A DNA stretch of 5,764 nt from Candidatus Bathycorpusculum fermentans (GCA_009787175.1 WRGM01000076.1:1-5764); one strand, 5' to 3'; shown: positions 1 to 5,001, counted from the stretch's first letter. Made by a program: numbers and translations. The notes: a model not told the origin generated them from the sequence alone.

Positions 1-8
1 TTATAATA

Positions 9-203
9 TTGTTGCCCCTGCTGTGAGTGGTTACCGCTCTTAGCAGGAACATTTTATCTTTGCGACCTTCCATAAAATGTAAGGGCGCAACTATACGTTC
101 CTGCGGAACGTAACGGCTTAAAAACCCTTGTAACATGCGGGTTCTCGGGAATCGCAACAACGTCAAAGTGGGGCGTTTGTAGTGACGCTTTATTGTTTTG
201 ACG
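9..203 (+). ncRNA. Candidate structured RNA, multi-branched fold, family unknown
   Basis: No protein gene is visible here, but the plus strand folds into a compact set of helices. A closing helix pairs TTGTTGC (9-15) with GCAACAA (154-160). Inside are a hairpin at 17-47 (CCTGCT/AGCAGG, then GAGTGG/CCGCTC with a UUA loop), a 9-bp helix 49-57/72-80, an 8-bp hairpin 94-101/105-112 with a UGC loop, and a hairpin 140-144/149-153. A further helix 161-167/197-203 encloses GCGT/ACGC (173-176/185-188). Hairpin 140-153, closing strand 154-160 and helix 161-203 abut without a spare base. Wobbles at 23-41, 28-36, 141-152, 168-196, 169-195, 171-190 and 172-189 are G.U on the plus strand but would be A.C mismatches on the minus strand, which argues for plus-strand transcription. 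I do not recognise RNase P RNA, SRP RNA, a tRNA, box C/D, box H/ACA or a known riboswitch. The 5' end may lie left of the window, and covariation is untested. Confidence 0.5.
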
Positions 204-214
204 GCAGTATTATC

Positions 215-237
215 GGGCGTGGGTCGGGAAGTTAGGG
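215..237 (+). other. G-quadruplex motif (four GGG runs)
   Basis: Four GGG runs at 215-217, 221-223, 226-228 and 235-237 are separated by loops of 3, 2 and 6 bases, which meets the usual G3N1-7 rule for an intramolecular quadruplex. It stands out in an otherwise AT-rich sequence. It follows the folded block 9-203 on the same strand, so in a plus-strand transcript it could act as a 3' stabilising or regulatory element. It could equally work as DNA. Folding itself is inferred. Confidence 0.5.
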
Positions 238-297
238 ATACAGTTTAACGGATCATTGTTCTTAATTTTGGGCTAATATGGGGATAAGAGGTATGTG

Positions 298-331
298 AAT
301 GCAGGGTTTTGAAGGGTCATTTGACTGCATT
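298..331 (+). terminator. Hairpin AATGCAG/CTGCATT followed by a short T run
   Basis: AATGCAG (298-304) pairs with CTGCATT (325-331) across a 20-base loop, and the next bases include a run of five T. This resembles a weak intrinsic terminator on the plus strand. It shares bases 325-328 with the larger inverted repeat 317-328/417-428, so the two structures exclude each other. A function in termination is inferred. Confidence 0.25.
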
Positions 332-428
332 ATTTTTGGGTTTGTGGGGTTTGGAGATAGTTAATGGGGAGAAGGGAGAGCGTATAAAAGTTAGTGTTCT
401 CCAAACCTTTCCACCGGCGGTCAAATGA
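317..428 (+). repeat. Nested inverted repeats forming a long stem with a 40-base loop
   Basis: TCATTTGACTGC (317-328) is complementary to GCGGTCAAATGA (417-428) over 12 positions, with a single U.G wobble (326-419) if the plus strand is transcribed. Inside it, GGTTTGGAGA (348-357) matches TCTCCAAACC (398-407) perfectly, and GTGG (344-347) can continue the stem with CCAC (411-414) across a UUU bulge. The 358-397 loop is purine-rich. Two independent complementary pairs nested in one another suggest a real RNA or cruciform structure. It could be the 3' domain of the RNA at 9-203, a separate element, or a small non-autonomous mobile repeat, although no target duplication is evident. Confidence 0.5.
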
Positions 429-440
429 TTACTTCAAATT

Positions 441-475
441 TTGTTTTGTTTCTCCCTGCTTGTTTTTTTCTTTTG
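441..475 (+). terminator. T-rich tract, likely plus-strand terminator
   Basis: The plus strand carries successive T runs here, including seven T at 463-469, directly after the 417-428 stem strand and ending at the cdvC stop codon. Oligo-T tracts are the usual intrinsic termination signal in archaea. The position fits termination of a plus-strand RNA coming from 9-428. The opposite strand shows no comparable T tract for cdvC between 476 and about 130, so how the operon transcript ends is unclear. Confidence 0.4.
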
Positions 476-1654
476 TTAGAGGGCTTTGAATGCTTCGAAC
501 CATCTGTTGTATTGTGTTAGCATATCTAAGCTTACGCTTGGTTTGCGTTCTTCTAGGATTTGTCGGAAGTCGGCCATGGTTAGTGGTCGTGGTTTTGCTT
601 CTTTGTCTGTTGCTTTTCCTGATTCGAAGAATTCTCCTATTAGGCTAAGTTGTGCTGATTGGCAGACGTCTCGTATGTCGCTTCCTGAGAAGCCTTCTAC
701 TAGGCGTGCTAGTTCGGGTAGGTCTACGTTGCTGCTGATGGTTAGGTTGCTTGAGTAGTGTTTTAGCATGTTTAGTCTTGTTGCGCTGTCGGGTAGGGGT
801 ACGAGTACGCGTTTTTGGAAGCGTCGGATAAAGGCCCAGTCTAGATCCCAGGGTTTGTTAGTTGCACCTATTACGTATATGTGGAGGTTTTTGCCTTTGT
901 CTGTTATACCGTCCATTTCTTTTAGGAACTGGTTTTTAACACGTATTTCTCCGCCTACTTCATTAGAATGTGTACCCATGAGGGAGTCTAATTCGTCAAC
1001 AAATACTATGGCGGCTTTGCCTTCGTTTGCTACTTTTCGGGCTGATCCGAATAGTTTTGCTACATTTTGTTCTGCTTCGCCGAGCCATTTTGACATTATG
1101 GAGGCGGCATCTATGCTGTAAAAGTTTGCGTCTATCTCTGTTGCTACTGCGGCGGCTAGGAGTGTTTTGCCGCATCCTGGTGGTCCGAAGAGTAGTATGC
1201 CTCTGGGCCATCCTAGGGGGTAGAGGTCGGGTCTTTGTACTGGGTAGACTATGGCTTCTTTTACCGCTTTTTTTGCTACATCTAAGCCGACTACTTGATC
1301 CCAGTTTACCATGGGACGTTCGGTAACTATGATTTCATCATTATTTGATTTTACTGTGCCATCATTTTCCATGGTGGCTGCGCCGCCTGCGGCATTTTCA
1401 TTTGCCTCAGCGCGCATTTCAGAGGAGGAAACAACACCCTGCAAAGCCTTAATTCGTTCCTGATAGGCTATTGCTCGTTGGACATACACCTTATTTAATC
1501 CATACTCTGGGTATAACTGTACAAGCTGTAGCAGACTCTCTATTGCCTTTTGATAAAGAGTAATAGCTCTTCCTCTTTGACCTTGTTTATCCATTCTAAC
1601 GGCGTCTAACGCGTATGCTGTTGCAGCTTTTTCTAATTCATGCGAAGCACTCAT
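476..1654 (-). CDS. cdvC: CdvC, Vps4-like AAA+ ATPase of cell division
   Basis: This 392-residue protein has the Vps4/CdvC layout. An N-terminal MIT domain (about 3-72, three-helix pattern) is followed by an acidic, low-complexity linker (about 76-112) and one AAA+ module (about 115-385). Visible motifs are Walker A GPPGCGKT (157-164), pore loop MSKWLGEAE (187-195), Walker B IVFVDELD (216-223, catalytic E221), sensor-1 N266 in GATN, and arginine fingers R277/R278. The C-terminal helix ends NRWFEAFKAL, as in the Vps4 tail. Family knowledge: the hexamer binds MIM2-type tails of CdvB proteins and extracts them from the polymer in an ATP-dependent way. It is last in the operon, 87 nt after cdvB. 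The ATG has GGGGAG 12 nt upstream, a rather long spacing. Codon use changes near position 1320: the MIT part favours tta/ctt/aat, the ATPase part cta/ctc/aac. No key residue is missing. Confidence 0.95.
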   Translation of the reverse strand: MSASHELEKAATAYALDAVRMDKQGQRGRAITLYQKAIESLLQLVQLYPEYGLNKVYVQRAIAYQERIKALQGVVSSSEMRAEANENAAGGAATMENDGTVKSNNDEIIVTERPMVNWDQVVGLDVAKKAVKEAIVYPVQRPDLYPLGWPRGILLFGPPGCGKTLLAAAVATEIDANFYSIDAASIMSKWLGEAEQNVAKLFGSARKVANEGKAAIVFVDELDSLMGTHSNEVGGEIRVKNQFLKEMDGITDKGKNLHIYVIGATNKPWDLDWAFIRRFQKRVLVPLPDSATRLNMLKHYSSNLTISSNVDLPELARLVEGFSGSDIRDVCQSAQLSLIGEFFESGKATDKEAKPRPLTMADFRQILEERKPSVSLDMLTQYNRWFEAFKAL

Positions 1655-1741
1655 CTATCTTTTTTTCTCCCCTTCTCTTCTCTTCTTTTAATTAATGACG
1701 ATTTTATTACTAATATTATTAATGTTTATTATGCTATTTTT
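1655..1741 (-). promoter_or_regulatory. AT-rich cdvB-cdvC spacer with imperfect palindrome and purine-rich RBS
   Basis: This is the longest gap inside the operon. It contains an 18-bp near-palindrome at 1706-1723 of the form ATTAnTAATATTAnTAAT, and a strongly AT-rich block that could supply an internal TATA box for separate cdvC expression. On the coding strand the part next to the gene is almost pure purine (about 1656-1690), including the ribosome-binding site GGGGAG (complement of 1667-1672). Because the region is so AT-rich, the palindrome may be chance, and an internal promoter is inference only. Confidence 0.3.
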
Positions 1742-2722
1742 TTATTCTGGTGATTTTAGTTCTAATTTTATTTTGCCTTGTGTGCCGAGGTTTTCAAGGG
1801 CTTGTTCAATTGCTTCATTTGATGTGTTAAGCTCATTTGAGCATTTTAAGAAGTCTATCTCGCCGTTGCATTTTCGTATGTATGCGAGAAATGTTGCCTC
1901 GTCAAGTGTTTGCTGTTTAGAAGCAACAGACTGTTTAACCTCTGCTACACTTGTAATTTCTTGGGTAACTACTTTTGTAACTTCTTTAGTAACTTCTTTA
2001 GTAACTTCTTTAGTTTCAGATTTCTTATATGATGAAATTAAAGTTTTTGAAACATCAAACCCAGAGTCTTGAACTTCTTTTGCTCCAAACACTTCAGACG
2101 TGGTGGCTGATAGTGCAACGCGTTCTTTAACTGGGGCTTGTGGAGTTTTAACTGCTCCTACAGGAGTAAAAACTGGTGGTTCAGGTAAATCTTGAACAAC
2201 TTTTCGCTCAAGAAGACTAGATACTTCTCTTAGAATCTCTTCTCCGCCATCGGTTTTTTGTCCAACAGGGATTATAGATTCATCGCTACGTATTTTTGTA
2301 GCATGAAGGGTATCTTGAATAGCATCTGTTACAAGAGATAATTCAGAGCTAACACCAGGCATTATTTTGCCTATATCTGATGAAACATTTTTGAGTAAAC
2401 TTAATGCTGGTCGCAAATCAACTACTATATCACCAAGTTCACGAATAGTTTCAAGTCGAAGAACAACACGTTCTAGTGATAAATGCATATTTGTGAGGAA
2501 ACTTATAACTCGACGAACTTCAGCTAGTTCATTAGCATACGCTGAAGCTTTATCTCTATTTGTATATGTTGCATCCGTACATTTTTTAAAAAGGACGCGG
2601 TCACGTTCTTTTAATCGAATAGTAGCCTGATCCAACTGACTTTGTTGGATCTTAAGTGTAGTAATAGATTTATTAACAACATCACGGGTAGGTGGAGAGT
2701 TTTTGTTTAATCCAAAGTCCAT
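1742..2722 (-). CDS. cdvB: CdvB, ESCRT-III-like protein with C-terminal winged helix
   Basis: This 326-residue ESCRT-III homologue is the main polymer-forming division protein of the Cdv system. The helical ESCRT-III core spans about 15-175 (basic first hairpin, then the conserved stretch ANELAEVRRVISFL at 63-76). A MIM2-type proline motif DLPEPPVFTP (178-187) should bind the CdvC MIT domain. A variable linker with a TKEV tetrapeptide repeat (237-257) leads to a short winged-helix domain (about 272-323) containing AYIRKCNGEIDFLKCSNEL. Family knowledge: this broken winged helix receives the C-terminal peptide of CdvA, which recruits CdvB to the division site. The winged helix identifies this gene, rather than the paralogue at 3543-4217, as the CdvB proper. 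The ATG is preceded by GGAGGG (11 nt away) and a nearer GGAG (4 nt). It starts 39 nt after the cdvA stop. Confidence 0.92.
   Translation of the reverse strand: MDFGLNKNSPPTRDVVNKSITTLKIQQSQLDQATIRLKERDRVLFKKCTDATYTNRDKASAYANELAEVRRVISFLTNMHLSLERVVLRLETIRELGDIVVDLRPALSLLKNVSSDIGKIMPGVSSELSLVTDAIQDTLHATKIRSDESIIPVGQKTDGGEEILREVSSLLERKVVQDLPEPPVFTPVGAVKTPQAPVKERVALSATTSEVFGAKEVQDSGFDVSKTLISSYKKSETKEVTKEVTKEVTKVVTQEITSVAEVKQSVASKQQTLDEATFLAYIRKCNGEIDFLKCSNELNTSNEAIEQALENLGTQGKIKLELKSPE
1953..2012 (-). repeat. 12-bp tandem repeat encoding TKEV units in CdvB
   Basis: The 12-bp unit GTAACTTCTTTA (plus strand) is present three times without change at 1977-1988, 1989-2000 and 2001-2012. Two decayed copies lie at 1965-1976 and 1953-1964. 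Being a multiple of three, it keeps the frame and gives the CdvB linker its TKEV, TKEV, TKEV, TKVV, TQEI series. Exact identity of three units points to recent slippage expansion, so linker length between the MIM2 motif and the winged helix may vary between strains. Confidence 0.85.
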
Positions 2723-2761
2723 TTTTCTCCATACCCTCCGTGCATGTCAAATTATGGTTGT

Positions 2762-3526
2762 TTAAAATCCGGTTTTGCCGATTTCTTTTACGTAAACAAC
2801 AACGGGTGGCTCGGGCAGGTCATCAGCAGGGGTGGTAACTTCTGTTTGTGTAGTAGATAGCGGTTTTTGTTGTGTTGTTACTGTTTCAGCATATACCTTG
2901 CTTGATTTTGGCACATGAACAGATGGATCACCGATTAGGATACTGGAGACTTTACTTTTTATAAGCTCATAATCGGTTTTCTCAGTAGTTGCACGTTTCA
3001 AACTGTTTTGCAGTAAACTGAAGGCTTCATTATAGATTTCTTCTGTAACTTGACCAATTTCATGCTCAAGCTCAAGGTTAGCCATGGCATAGCCTAAGGA
3101 TTTAATTTCTTCCTCACAGCGAGCGATTTCGACGGCGGCTTCATCAATTACAACTTGACCGTCTTTCTTTAGCTGGTTTAGAATGCCTTCAAAGCTGCTG
3201 TGTAACTCGTGAAATAACTCTGAGGTAATTTTGTTTTTATCATTTAGATCCTTTACTGCTTGATCCTTGCGCCAGAGTAGAGGCACTTGATCACACAGCA
3301 TGTTTGCTTGAGATTTTATTTTTGAAACAAATGTAATATCTGTACCGTTAAATCGGAGGTTTTCCATGGATTGTTTAGAAAATGAGCCATCGGCGAATTC
3401 TACAAATACGGCATCAAATTTGCCGTTTGGTGCTAGTGCGAATGAGGCTACTTTACCTATTACTTTGCCATACTCGTTTTTTATGGGTTTTCCCAAAGAA
3501 AGAAAAAAGTTAGTAGAGGAGGACAT
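2762..3526 (-). CDS. cdvA: CdvA, PRC-barrel/coiled-coil division protein
   Basis: This 254-residue protein has the CdvA layout: an N-terminal beta-rich PRC-barrel-like domain (about 7-70, with the GKVIGKVASFAL strand pattern), a long charged helical/coiled-coil region (about 85-195), a Thr/Gln-rich linker (about 205-234) and a short C-terminal tail. Family knowledge: CdvA forms filaments, associates with membrane and DNA, and recruits CdvB by donating a C-terminal beta-strand peptide to the CdvB winged helix. The last 19 residues (236-254) start DLPEPPVVV and continue with a strand-like segment. The DLPEPPV part repeats the MIM2-type motif of CdvB, which is unusual and could let CdvC bind CdvA directly. 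The ATG has AGGAG 9 nt upstream (complement of 3536-3540), and only 16 nt separate it from the preceding stop, so translational coupling is likely. No signal peptide or membrane segment is seen. Confidence 0.88.
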   Translation of the reverse strand: MSSSTNFFLSLGKPIKNEYGKVIGKVASFALAPNGKFDAVFVEFADGSFSKQSMENLRFNGTDITFVSKIKSQANMLCDQVPLLWRKDQAVKDLNDKNKITSELFHELHSSFEGILNQLKKDGQVVIDEAAVEIARCEEEIKSLGYAMANLELEHEIGQVTEEIYNEAFSLLQNSLKRATTEKTDYELIKSKVSSILIGDPSVHVPKSSKVYAETVTTQQKPLSTTQTEVTTPADDLPEPPVVVYVKEIGKTGF

Positions 3527-3542
3527 TTTGTTTTGCTCCTAC

Positions 3543-4217
3543 TTAGTATCTTTCTGTGGTACTTTCAGCTCTTGCCACTGCAGGTGCTGTTGAGGGCATT
3601 CCTGGCGGTAGATCTGGGAATTTGTCTTTGATTTTTTGCTCTGCAACTGTTGCGGCTTCTGTTAGAATCTTGGCGGCATCTTCGTTTACGGCGTCAAAGT
3701 TTAATGTCATGCCTGTTCCTTGACCTGCTTCTATCATAATTCCGCTTAGCATATTGCCTATTTCGCCTAATTCAGTTTCAGCTTCGGGAAATACGCTGCA
3801 TAGTCCACCGCGGACTTGGCGTAGTACACCTACTGCTGGACCTAAGGTTGATACCACATCACCTAGCTCAGAGGCTGTTCGTAAGCGTAATGTAATTTGT
3901 TCAAGAGCAAGTTTTGCATTCATGATTAACTTTGACATTTTACGTACTTCAGCTAATTCATTTGCGAAAACATTAGCGCGTGCACTGTCATGTTTAGTGT
4001 ATGCGTCAACAATTTTTGCAAATATAGCACGATCCCTTTGAGTAAACCGTTCATTAGCCTGATCTAGCTTTTGAACTTGAAGATCAATACGTCTTGTTGC
4101 AAAATCTAATCTTGGTTTTAGTGGTACCGGTGGCTTCACCGCATCTTTTATTCTATCTGTAAACGGAGTTTCATCTCGTCTATTATTATCCCATTTCTTT
4201 GCGAATCTTTCTGACAA
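3543..4217 (-). CDS. cdvB1: ESCRT-III-like CdvB paralogue without winged helix (CdvB1/B2-like)
   Basis: This 224-residue protein is first in the operon. A basic N-terminal segment (SERFAKKWDNN, 2-12) could lie on membrane. It leads through a proline-rich stretch (PPVPLKPRLD, 29-38) into an ESCRT-III core (about 38-165) with the family signatures VFANELAEVRKM (83-94) and LRTASELGDVV (112-122). The tail contains PDLPPGMPS (201-209), a MIM2-like proline motif for the CdvC MIT domain. It ends without a winged helix, so it should not be recruited by CdvA directly but co-polymerise with CdvB. In Sulfolobus such paralogues are encoded away from cdvABC, whereas here one leads the operon. The start is TTG, chosen because GGAGGT lies 8 nt upstream and no in-frame ATG fits. 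The symbol is by analogy and the exact paralogue is not settled. Confidence 0.9.
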   Translation of the reverse strand: MSERFAKKWDNNRRDETPFTDRIKDAVKPPVPLKPRLDFATRRIDLQVQKLDQANERFTQRDRAIFAKIVDAYTKHDSARANVFANELAEVRKMSKLIMNAKLALEQITLRLRTASELGDVVSTLGPAVGVLRQVRGGLCSVFPEAETELGEIGNMLSGIMIEAGQGTGMTLNFDAVNEDAAKILTEAATVAEQKIKDKFPDLPPGMPSTAPAVARAESTTERY

Positions 4218-4225
4218 TTAATTTT

Positions 4226-4231
4226 ACCTCC
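4226..4231 (-). promoter_or_regulatory. Shine-Dalgarno site fixing the TTG start of the operon
   Basis: On the minus strand this reads GGAGGT, a near-perfect complement of the 16S rRNA 3' end. It lies 8 nt before the TTG at 4217-4215. Its strength and spacing are the main reason for accepting the non-ATG start of the first Cdv gene. Confidence 0.75.
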
Positions 4232-4285
4232 TAATACACTAACAACAGACACCATGATAAAGTTTCAAAAAACACGATAATATCC

Positions 4286-4323
4286 ACATATATACGCCCA
4301 TAATACACCCAGATATACGCCCA
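4286..4323 (-). promoter_or_regulatory. Repeated TATA-containing element upstream of the cdv operon
   Basis: ATATACGCCCA occurs at 4290-4300 and again at 4313-4323, with a diverged copy TAATACACCCA at 4301-4311 between them. On the minus strand each perfect copy reads TGGGCGTATAT, placing a TATA-like core after a G-rich block. The copy nearest the genes extends to GTATATATG, and a start site about 26 nt downstream (near 4262) would leave a leader of roughly 45 nt before the TTG at 4217. The repeats may be tandem promoter cores or binding sites for a regulator of the division operon. Confidence 0.4.
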
Positions 4324-4396
4324 CCTCCAAAGTCCATAAACGTTAACACAATACAGCAAAAAACATACACAACACAGGCACAGATTTAACAAAAAT

Positions 4397-4409
4397 ATGT
4401 AAGTTACAT
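4397..4409. promoter_or_regulatory. 13-bp palindrome, candidate operator
   Basis: ATGTAAGTTACAT has perfect 6-bp arms around one central base. It abuts the TATA-like sequence at 4409-4416, exactly where an archaeal repressor or activator of the 4442 gene would bind, over the BRE position. The regulator is unknown. Confidence 0.4.
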
Positions 4410-4416
4410 TAAAAAG
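4409..4416 (+). promoter_or_regulatory. TATA-like box for the 4442 gene (leaderless start)
   Basis: TTAAAAAG lies with its centre about 30 nt before the ATG at 4442. With the usual archaeal distance of 25-27 nt from TATA box to start site, transcription would begin at or next to the ATG. This agrees with the absence of any Shine-Dalgarno sequence in the preceding bases. Confidence 0.45.
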
Positions 4417-4441
4417 ATACCAAACACATCTAACAACAAAG

Positions 4442-4678
4442 ATGAAAAAAATGGATCAAAGAATAAAAATCTTCGGAATAATCGCCCTCATAGGCTTCAT
4501 CGCAGGCATAATCGCCTCACTCACACTAAAACACCTCGTCCCATGGCTAAAAGAAGTCCTACCAACACTTAGCAACCTAACAGACTACCTAATAGCAGGC
4601 ATAATAGGCGCAATACTAGCCGTCATACTAATTGCTATATGGGTCCGCATATCTGGAAAAAAAGACAACTACTACTAA
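4442..4678 (+). CDS. Small two-helix membrane protein, unknown function
   Basis: This 78-residue protein has two clear hydrophobic helices, about 10-29 and 50-68, joined by a loop of about 20 residues. Positive residues at the N-terminus (K2, K3, R7, K9) and after the second helix (R69, K73, K74) predict both ends inside the cell. Small-residue patterns such as GFIAG (18-22) and AGIIGA (52-57) would allow helix packing. I do not recognise a family. It is transcribed away from the cdv operon from a shared 224-bp region, has a palindrome next to its TATA box, and is probably translated from a leaderless mRNA starting at ATG 4442; a second Met at residue 4 is the alternative. Codons are rich in A- and C-ending forms, unlike the adjacent paralogue gene. 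A link to division is only suggested by position. Confidence 0.75.
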   Translation: MKKMDQRIKIFGIIALIGFIAGIIASLTLKHLVPWLKEVLPTLSNLTDYLIAGIIGAILAVILIAIWVRISGKKDNYY

Positions 4679-4797
4679 CCAACCCCAAAAACACCCCCCC
4701 CCAAAACTTCTTTAATAACAACACAACAACAAACTTTTAAGAAAAAATAAATCAAAACGCCAAAAAAATTATACAACAACAAACATTAATTTTGGAC

Positions 4798-4875
4798 TCA
4801 GTAGCGGAAAAAAACTTCACAAGCATCCAGCACAAATTCCCCGCCTTCAGCCTCATCGTACCTCGATATCTTCAT
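4798..4875 (-). CDS. Possible 25-residue ORF or gene remnant
   Basis: An ATG at 4875-4873 opens a frame of 25 codons on the minus strand, reading MKISRYDEAEGGEF and continuing to VFFRY before TGA. The residue mix (acidic, few rare residues) looks more protein-like than random sequence in this A/C-rich stretch. However, there is no good ribosome-binding site, and no family is recognised. It could be the surviving 3' end of a gene cut by the neighbouring insertion sequence, a real small protein, or chance. Confidence 0.15.
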   Translation of the reverse strand: MKISRYDEAEGGEFVLDACEVFFRY

Positions 4876-4908
4876 CGTCCAAACACATAAAAACAATACA
4901 AACTATTT

Positions 4909-4943
4909 ACACTTTCGCACAAAAGTGTTTGCTTTTAGCGAAA
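4909..4943. repeat. Two overlapping inverted repeats
   Basis: ACACTTT (4909-4915) pairs with AAAGTGT (4922-4928), and TTTCGC (4913-4918) pairs with GCGAAA (4938-4943). They overlap at 4913-4915, so only one stem, or a partial pseudoknot, can form at a time. T runs follow from 4951, so on the plus strand this could act as a terminator behind the 4442 gene. It could also belong to the edge of the insertion sequence. Confidence 0.35.
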
Positions 4944-5001
4944 TAAGTATATTTTTGGCATTTTGGATTATTTGCATTTTTGAAATAGCTTGTCACCCTC
5001 T

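Noticed and set aside
17..51. H/ACA guide RNA (hairpin followed by ACA)
   Set aside because: The ACA lies only one base after the stem and there is no pseudouridylation pocket or K-turn, so the match is too weak.
1..475. RNase P RNA, SRP RNA, tRNA or riboswitch in the left region
   Set aside because: I looked for the conserved RNase P cores, the SRP helix-8 motif, a tRNA T-arm and box C/D motifs and found none that fit. A covariance-model search would be decisive.
1027..1326. Long plus-strand frame of 99 residues, very rich in Leu and Arg
   Set aside because: It lies entirely opposite the conserved AAA+ domain of cdvC, has biased composition typical of an antisense shadow, and no ribosome-binding site.
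1695..2072. Plus-strand frame of 125 residues with a hydrophobic start and a Thr/Ser/Val repeat
   Set aside because: Its repeat is the antisense of the CdvB TKEV repeat and its hydrophobic start is the AT-rich cdvB-cdvC spacer, so it is a shadow.
4694..4784. Short repeats (nine C, ACAACAACAAAC twice) as a possible CRISPR or origin
   Set aside because: There are only two copies of a low-complexity unit, with no regular spacers and no associated genes.
4792..4890. Plus-strand frame of 32 codons from a TTG
   Set aside because: It has no ribosome-binding site and no recognisable content, and it overlaps the somewhat more protein-like minus-strand frame at 4798-4875.
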